Below, in pieces: positions 58,243 through 64,000 of a stretch of DNA of 64,000 bases. The stretch lies in the NCBI GenBank assembly GCA_943327755.2, contig CALPYF020000021.1:9263-73262 (forward strand), read 5' to 3'. A program made the position numbers and the translations under genes. Under the pieces are notes generated by a model that worked only from the letters and a program-made list of their open reading frames with translations, was not told the origin of the DNA and did no database searches. This DNA is from Deinococcus hopiensis KR-140. GTDB lineage: Bacteria; Deinococcota; Deinococci; Deinococcales; Deinococcaceae. Each line of letters starts with the position of its first letter. The stretch's first letter is position 1.

Positions 58243-59694
58243 ATGCGACTCACCTCGGGCAGACTGAATGCCGGCCAACGCACCCTGATCACGGCGGCCC
58301 TGCTGGGGGGCGCGGCGCTGACCGGGACCGGACTGGCGGGTGGGGCCACCCAGCCGGTGCCCGCCCCGGCCTCCACACCACTGAAAGCCACGGCGGCCCT
58401 GCGCGATACGGCCGGGCAGGTACTCGGCACGGCCACCTTCGAGCAGCAGGGCCCGGGCGTGCGGGTCACGGTGAACGTGACCGGCCTGAAGCCCGGCCAG
58501 CACGGCATGCACGTCCATGAGTACGGGCGCTGCACGCCAGGCGTGGACGCGGCCACGAACACGGTCGTGGCGTTCGGCGGCGCCGGGGGTCACTTCGATC
58601 CCGGCATGAGCCGCAACCACGACGATCCGCAGGCGGACAACCACGCCGGGCACGGTGGGGACCTGCCCATGCTGACGGTCGGCGCGGACGGCACCGGGCG
58701 GGCGACCTTCACGACCGCCAAGGTCAGCCTGACCGGCATGACCGGCGTCCTGAACCGCTCGCTGGTCATTCACGCGCAACCCGACGACTACCGGAGCGAC
58801 CCGGCGGGCCTGAGCGGCGCGCGGGAACGCTGCGGGATCATCACGCGCGACAGCTTCAGCGTGCGCGACTACCCGCTGCCCGGCCCGCAGGACTTCCCGG
58901 AAGGGGTGGCCGTGGACGCCGCCCGTGGCGTGGCCTACACCGGCAGCGCGGCCAGCGGCACGATCTACGCCGTGAACCTGAGCAGCGGCGCCGTATCCAC
59001 CTTCGCCGAGGGGGGCGGGCAGGGCCGGGCGTCTGCGCTGGGCCTGAAGGTGGACGCGCAGGGCCGCGTGTGGGCGGCGGGCGGCGCGAGCGGTACCGTC
59101 AGCGTCCTGCGCCCCGACGGCTTCCCGGTCGCGATCCTGAACACCCCCAAATCCCCGAACGCGTACGTGAACGACCTGGCGCCCGCCCCGGACGGGAACG
59201 TGTACGTCACGGATTCCAGCCGGCCCGTGATCTTCCGGGTCACGCCGGACCTGAAACTGAGCGCGTGGCTGGACCTGAGCGGCACGCCCATCCGCTACGC
59301 CCCCGGCATCAACCTGAACGGCATCGTGGCCACCCCGGACGGGCGGGCGCTGCTGGCAGTACAGCTGAACACCGGCGACCTGTGGCGCATCGACCTGCGC
59401 ACGAAGGCGGTGCGGCGCGTCATGGGCGGCCTGACCCGCGGGGATGGCCTGCTGCTGGACGGCCGCACGCTGTACGTGGTGCGCAACGCCGAGCAGGTGA
59501 TCACGAAGGTCACCCTGAACGCCGACTGGACAGCCGGGCAGGTCGTGGCCGAGGAACCCCTGAACGGCCTGCGGTTTCCCACGACCCTCGCCGCGATCGG
59601 CGGGGACCTGATCGTCGCGCAAGGCCAGCTCGACAAGTTGCAGGGCGGCACGCCCGAGACACCCTTCAAACTGACGCGGTTCAAGAAATTCTGA
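58243..59694 (+). CDS. Fusion of Cu,Zn superoxide dismutase and SMP-30/NHL-type beta-propeller
   Basis: 483 residues. After a signal anchor come the SOD ligands: H90 and H92 (GMHVHEYGRC), H117 (GGHFDP), H126, H137 and D140 (GHGGDLP), and H177 (LVIHAQPDD), with the catalytic-channel Arg194 and disulfide C97-C197. Spacing matches Cu,Zn-SOD. From about 215 a six-bladed propeller follows (FPEGVAVDAARGVAYTGSAA, LGLKVDAQGRVWAAGG, NAYVNDLAPAPDGNVYVTDS), of the gluconolactonase/SMP-30 type. No stop or frameshift separates the two. Whether the propeller is a lactonase is unproven. Confidence 0.85.
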   Translation: MRLTSGRLNAGQRTLITAALLGGAALTGTGLAGGATQPVPAPASTPLKATAALRDTAGQVLGTATFEQQGPGVRVTVNVTGLKPGQHGMHVHEYGRCTPGVDAATNTVVAFGGAGGHFDPGMSRNHDDPQADNHAGHGGDLPMLTVGADGTGRATFTTAKVSLTGMTGVLNRSLVIHAQPDDYRSDPAGLSGARERCGIITRDSFSVRDYPLPGPQDFPEGVAVDAARGVAYTGSAASGTIYAVNLSSGAVSTFAEGGGQGRASALGLKVDAQGRVWAAGGASGTVSVLRPDGFPVAILNTPKSPNAYVNDLAPAPDGNVYVTDSSRPVIFRVTPDLKLSAWLDLSGTPIRYAPGINLNGIVATPDGRALLAVQLNTGDLWRIDLRTKAVRRVMGGLTRGDGLLLDGRTLYVVRNAEQVITKVTLNADWTAGQVVAEEPLNGLRFPTTLAAIGGDLIVAQGQLDKLQGGTPETPFKLTRFKKF

Positions 59695-59803
59695 ACCCGG
59701 TTCAACGGGGCCGGCACGACTGGGACACACTCCAGCCGTGCCCACACCCCTGCAGGTGAGGAATGTAAGAGCCGGATGATCGTCAGTAGGGTACGCTGTG
59801 CGC

Positions 59804-60742
59804 GTGACCACACCAGCAGCGTCAGCTGTCCCGGCCATTGAGGTGCGGGGGCTGTACAAGAAATACGGTTCGAATGCCGTCCTGGAGGACGTGAACCTGA
59901 CCGTCAAACCCGGCGAGGTCTACGCCCTGACCGGCCCGAACGGCGCCGGGAAGACCAGCCTGATCCGCACCATGACCGGCCTCGCCTTCCCCTCGGACGG
60001 CGAGGTCAGACTGCTGGGCCGCGACGTGCACACCGACGGCCAGCGGGCCCGCGCGTACCTGGGCGCGGTCGTGGAGGCCCCCGCCAAGTTCTACCCGCAG
60101 TTCACGGGCACCCAGAACCTCCAGATTCACGCGAACCTGTCCGCCATGGCGCCCGGCGGCCGCCGCATCACCCGCGACCGCATCCGCGAGGTGCTGGCCC
60201 TGCTGGAACTGACCCGCATGGCCGACCGCCGCGTGGGCGAGTACTCGCTGGGACAGCGGCAGAGGCTGGGGGTGGCCAGCGCCATGCTCGCCGAACCCAA
60301 GGTGCTGATCCTGGACGAACCCACCAGCGGCCTGGATCCCCTGGGGATCGGGCTGATCCACCGGATCGTCACGAGCCTCGCCACGAGCGGCTGTGCGGTC
60401 GTCCTGAGCACCCACCACCTGCGCGAGATCGCCACGTACGCCCACACGGTCGGCATCCTGACCGGTGGGCGGCTGGTGGACACCGTGGATCTGCGCTCCC
60501 GGCAGGCCGCGTACCGCTTCCGCGTGGACGACCCGGTCGGCGCGGCCGCCGTGCTTGAACGCCTGCCGTTCGTGCGGCGCGTGAGCACCCGCACGCCCTA
60601 CGCGATCGCGCACCTGGGCGGCGAATCCCGCGTTCCCGACGCCCTGGCTCACCTGCACACCGAGGGCATCCGCGTGTTCGAGGCCAGCCCGGACCACTTC
60701 GACCTGTACGAGTACTACCGCGAACGCGTGGAGCAAGCCTGA
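59804..60742 (+). CDS. ABC transporter ATP-binding protein (ABC-2 exporter)
   Basis: 312 residues from GTG 59804, chosen because TACGCT (59792-59797) is 6 nt upstream; GTG at 59798 would lie directly on the box. Walker A GPNGAGKTS, signature YSLGQRQRLGVAS, Walker B VLILDEPTSGLDP, His in LSTHHLREI. It pairs with the membrane gene 31 nt downstream. Cargo unknown; such pairs often export antibiotics or lipids. Confidence 0.93.
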   Translation: MTTPAASAVPAIEVRGLYKKYGSNAVLEDVNLTVKPGEVYALTGPNGAGKTSLIRTMTGLAFPSDGEVRLLGRDVHTDGQRARAYLGAVVEAPAKFYPQFTGTQNLQIHANLSAMAPGGRRITRDRIREVLALLELTRMADRRVGEYSLGQRQRLGVASAMLAEPKVLILDEPTSGLDPLGIGLIHRIVTSLATSGCAVVLSTHHLREIATYAHTVGILTGGRLVDTVDLRSRQAAYRFRVDDPVGAAAVLERLPFVRRVSTRTPYAIAHLGGESRVPDALAHLHTEGIRVFEASPDHFDLYEYYRERVEQA

Positions 60743-60773
60743 TGAGCCGACACTGCCGCACCGGGGGCCGCGC

Positions 60774-61565
60774 ATGCTGACCCTGCTGAACCTGGAATTC
60801 CGCAAGCTGTTCGGCACGCGCAGCGTCCGACTGGCCCTGCTCGTCACGCTGCTGCTGCCGCTGCTGTGGACGTTCGCACCGCGCCTGGACAAGCTGTTCG
60901 CGCCGGGGCAGGCCGCCGACCTGATCAGCGGCTGGCAGCTGCCGTTCATCAGCATCTTCATGAGCATCCAGTTCCTGCTGCCGCTGTTCATCGCCGTGAT
61001 GGCCGCCGAGATGATCGGCGCGGAGGTCGCGCACGGCACCCTGGCACCCCTGCTGCTGCGCCCCGTCGACCGCACCAAGGTGATTCTCAGCAAACTGATC
61101 GTGGCGGTCACGTACCCCTTCGTGCTCGTGCTGACCACGCTGCTGGGCTCCCTGATCGCGGGCGTGCCGCTGGGCTTCGGGACCTTCAACGGCGGCACCG
61201 GCTTCGACGGCGGCAACCTCGTGGGTGTCGGCGTGCTGAGCAGTCAGGCGGCGTTCACGGAGGTGCTGCGCGGCACCCTGCTGGCCGGCGTGTCCCTGAT
61301 GCCCATCGCGGCCCTGGCCCTGCTGTTCGGAATCCTGTACCTGAACACGGCGGCCGCCGCGCTCGCCACCTTCGCCACGCTGATCGTCATGCGCCTGCTG
61401 GTGGTGCTGCCGCAGGCGCTGCAGCCCATCCTGCTGACCTCGTACTTCGATCTGTTCATGCGCGCCCAGCAGGGCGGCGTGGGCAAGGACCTGATCCTGC
61501 TGCTGATCTACACAGCGGGATTCGGCCTGCTGAGCATCCTGGCCTTCGACCGGCGCGACGTGTAG
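60774..61565 (+). CDS. ABC-2 type permease
   Basis: 263 residues with about six hydrophobic segments, beginning MLTLLNLEFRKLFGTRSVRL and containing the ABC-2 pattern AAEMIGAEVAHGTLAPLLLR (insertion-loop EMxGxE motif). It is the membrane half of the exporter made with the upstream ATPase. A very stable 16-bp hairpin follows the stop. Confidence 0.92.
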   Translation: MLTLLNLEFRKLFGTRSVRLALLVTLLLPLLWTFAPRLDKLFAPGQAADLISGWQLPFISIFMSIQFLLPLFIAVMAAEMIGAEVAHGTLAPLLLRPVDRTKVILSKLIVAVTYPFVLVLTTLLGSLIAGVPLGFGTFNGGTGFDGGNLVGVGVLSSQAAFTEVLRGTLLAGVSLMPIAALALLFGILYLNTAAAALATFATLIVMRLLVVLPQALQPILLTSYFDLFMRAQQGGVGKDLILLLIYTAGFGLLSILAFDRRDV

Positions 61566-61575
61566 CCCGCAGCCC

Positions 61576-61622
61576 GAACAGGAGCGGGGCATCCGGTCGG
61601 GCCGGGTGCCCCGCTCCTGTTC
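61576..61622. terminator. 16-bp perfect hairpin after the ABC-2 operon
   Basis: GAACAGGAGCGGGGCA (61576-61591) pairs with TGCCCCGCTCCTGTTC (61607-61622) around a 15-nt loop. No T-run follows, so it could be a terminator or 3'-end stabiliser. Confidence 0.65.
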
Positions 61623-61712
61623 CGCCGCACCCGGCACCTGTGGCAGCGGCGCGCGGCGGGCTGCGCTACAGTGCCCCCGCCTGCATCAGCGGGCCACTCT
61701 AGGAGGTCTTAT

Positions 61713-62270
61713 ATGCGTCATCCTGCTCTGTTCCTCACGCTGGCCCTGTTCACCCTGACGCCCGCCGCGCACGCCGCGACCGTTCAGCCCAAGGCGCAGC
61801 AGCTCGCGGTGTTCAAGGTCGCCGCGCTGGCCCGCGCGAACGTCACCCCGGTCAGCCTGCGCGCCTCGGGCGTCCCGGCCGAAACGGTCACGATTCCGGC
61901 CGACTACCTGTACAAGCGTGACCTGCGCGTGCAGGCCTACGATCTCGACGCGTTCCTGACCGCGCGCATCCCGAACGTCGCCGAGCTGGCCGCGCAGGGC
62001 GCGCAGGTGATGTTCTGGTGCCGCGACGGGTACGCCCCGACTGCGAAACTGGCGGACATCCTGGGACACGGGGGTCTGCTCGCCGTGGCGGACGCCGACG
62101 CCCCCGCCGGGGTGCAGTGGCCCGACGCCCCGTACAAGACCACGGTCCTGAAAGCCCCGGAGATCGGGAACTACGTCGTGTGGCGCGCAGCGCAGTTTCC
62201 CGCCAAGCCCCAGCCGTGGGGGCTGGAGACGATCTACATCCTGCCCGCCGGCGCCACCCTGAAGAAGTAG
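61713..62270 (+). CDS. Small periplasmic protein of unknown function
   Basis: 185 residues. Signal peptide MRHPALFLTLALFTLTPAAH, then YDLDAFLTARIPNVAELAAQ, VMFWCRDGYAPTAKLADILG, GLLAVADADAPAGVQWPDAP and NYVVWRAAQFPAK. The 'FWCRDGY...AKLADIL' pattern resembles the oxidoreductase-molybdopterin (sulfite-oxidase) fold without its cofactor ligands; this is a weak comparison. An excellent AGGAGG ribosome-binding site lies 8 nt before the ATG at 61713, unlike its leaderless neighbours. Confidence 0.78.
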   Translation: MRHPALFLTLALFTLTPAAHAATVQPKAQQLAVFKVAALARANVTPVSLRASGVPAETVTIPADYLYKRDLRVQAYDLDAFLTARIPNVAELAAQGAQVMFWCRDGYAPTAKLADILGHGGLLAVADADAPAGVQWPDAPYKTTVLKAPEIGNYVVWRAAQFPAKPQPWGLETIYILPAGATLKK

Positions 62271-62353
62271 AACCGTCCGCGCTCCGTGCCGCCCGGTCGT
62301 CCCCTGCCGGGCGGCGGACATTCGTTCGGACGCGAGTGGGCTAGCCTGCGGCC

Positions 62354-62764
62354 ATGACGGCTCCCATCTCCCTGAACGCGGGCGGCAGCCTGTACGACCG
62401 GATCGGTCCGGACGCGCTGGCGGCCCTCGTCACGCGGTTCTACGCGCACGTGGCGCAGGAGCCGCAGCTCACGCCGATCTTTCCGGACGACCTGACGGTC
62501 ACGGCAGAGAAGCAGCTGGCGTTCCTGACCGGCTTCCTGGGCGGGCCGCCCCTGTACCACGAACGCTACGGGCACCCGCGTCTGCGCGCGCGGCACCTGC
62601 CGTTCGAGATCACCCCAGCGCGCGCGCGGGCGTGGCTGGCGTGCATGAACGCGGCGCTGCGCGAAACGCCGCAGATCGGGGCCGACGACGCGCGGGAACT
62701 GTACGCGGCCCTGTCGCGCGTGGCGGTGCATATGGTGAATACCGGGGAGGGTCCAGCCTCCTGA
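62354..62764 (+). CDS. Truncated haemoglobin, group II
   Basis: 136 residues. LYDRIGPDALAALVTRFYAH contains the B10 Tyr30; FLTGFLGGPPLYHERYGHPR and the proximal His81 in RARHLPFEITPARARAWLAC match YjbI/GlbO proteins. It binds oxygen or detoxifies NO and peroxide. TAGCCT (62342-62347), 6 nt before the ATG, suggests a leaderless message. No haem or nitrate genes are adjacent. Confidence 0.93.
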   Translation: MTAPISLNAGGSLYDRIGPDALAALVTRFYAHVAQEPQLTPIFPDDLTVTAEKQLAFLTGFLGGPPLYHERYGHPRLRARHLPFEITPARARAWLACMNAALRETPQIGADDARELYAALSRVAVHMVNTGEGPAS

Positions 62765-62769
62765 AACCG

Positions 62770-62788
62770 GTCAGGTTTGTGACCTGAC
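62770..62788. promoter_or_regulatory. 7-bp dyad between haemoglobin and DAHP synthase genes
   Basis: GTCAGGT (62770-62776), TTGTG, ACCTGAC (62782-62788). It may end the haemoglobin transcript or be an operator for the next gene. No T-run. Confidence 0.45.
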
Positions 62789-62864
62789 GTCGGGTTGGAC
62801 AACTCCTGGCAATTGACTAGCAGGGTGGGGGCGGGGCCCATGGGGCTTTCCTACACTGCGCAGC

Positions 62865-63956
<1,092 letters not shown>

Positions 63957-64000
63957 CCCACCCCGGACGCCGGCGGTGGCCGCTCCCCAGTCGTGGGGGC

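Overview
The window is high-GC bacterial chromosome, almost certainly from a Deinococcus species. The evidence is the mix of genes (ComEA/ComEC, a DinB-fold protein, KamA, futalosine-pathway MqnD, YvcK/RapZ, MetG with a fused EMAP-type tail) and a promoter style typical of the genus. At more than fifteen genes a TANNNT -10 box sits 6-8 nt before the start codon, which implies leaderless mRNA. I see no prophage, plasmid, insertion-sequence transposase or CRISPR array. Nearly all of the window is ordinary housekeeping and metabolic sequence. The more unusual material lies in leaders, intergenic repeats and a few domain fusions.

Layout. 1-3.2 kb: rnpA (partial) and rpmH on the minus strand, divergent from comEA-comEC. 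3.2-6.4 kb: an MFS exporter with its MarR regulator, then two tandem Nudix genes. 6.4-12.9 kb: a TPP riboswitch controlling thiB, thiP, an HhH-GPD-like gene and thiQ, followed by a secreted unknown and thiamine pyrophosphokinase. 13-19.8 kb: a lipoprotein hydrolase, a membrane unknown, yvcK-rapZ and metG; upstream of metG is a short leaderless ORF rich in Met codons. 20-24.3 kb: an M8-type metalloprotease lipoprotein, a TetR regulator, a beta-propeller protein with a Pro/Gln repeat, and a small secreted protein. 24.4-28 kb: a class III aminotransferase and kamA, divergent from an Lrp/AsnC regulator.

28-35.2 kb: small-family genes (DUF1801-like, DinB, ABM-domain), NfeD with an SPFH protein, a variant histidine phosphatase, and a twin-ATPase ABC protein. 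35.4-44.8 kb: a seven-gene polyol uptake and oxidation operon (binding protein, two permeases, three dehydrogenases, xylulokinase), divergent from its LacI regulator, with no transport ATPase of its own. 44.8-51.4 kb: two coupled HAD phosphatases, rplS, a coiled-coil unknown, a GNAT, lipB-lipA and a four-CBS protein. 51.4-54.9 kb: tRNA-Ile(GAT), dgt, an ADP-ribose-type Nudix coupled to ribF, and a DUF6174-like gene. 54.9-64 kb: mqnD, a secreted hydrolase, a PQQ-type sugar dehydrogenase followed by a Cu,Zn-SOD/beta-propeller fusion, an ABC-2 exporter, a secreted unknown, a truncated haemoglobin, and chorismate mutase/DAHP synthase.

Most interesting signals. (1) The metG leader encodes MTARLMMRMPPGR from a leaderless start, followed by two strong hairpins, which suggests translation-coupled control by Met-tRNA supply. 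(2) Two copies of a MITE-like element with inverted termini sit between convergent genes; each carries a hairpin whose stem differs completely in sequence but stays paired, with a 7-nt loop. (3) A second, palindromic repeat family recurs at three loci. (4) A Cu,Zn-SOD domain is fused to an SMP-30/NHL propeller in an operon with a PQQ-type dehydrogenase. (5) A DNA-glycosylase-like HhH gene lies inside the thiamine transporter operon, translationally coupled to thiQ.
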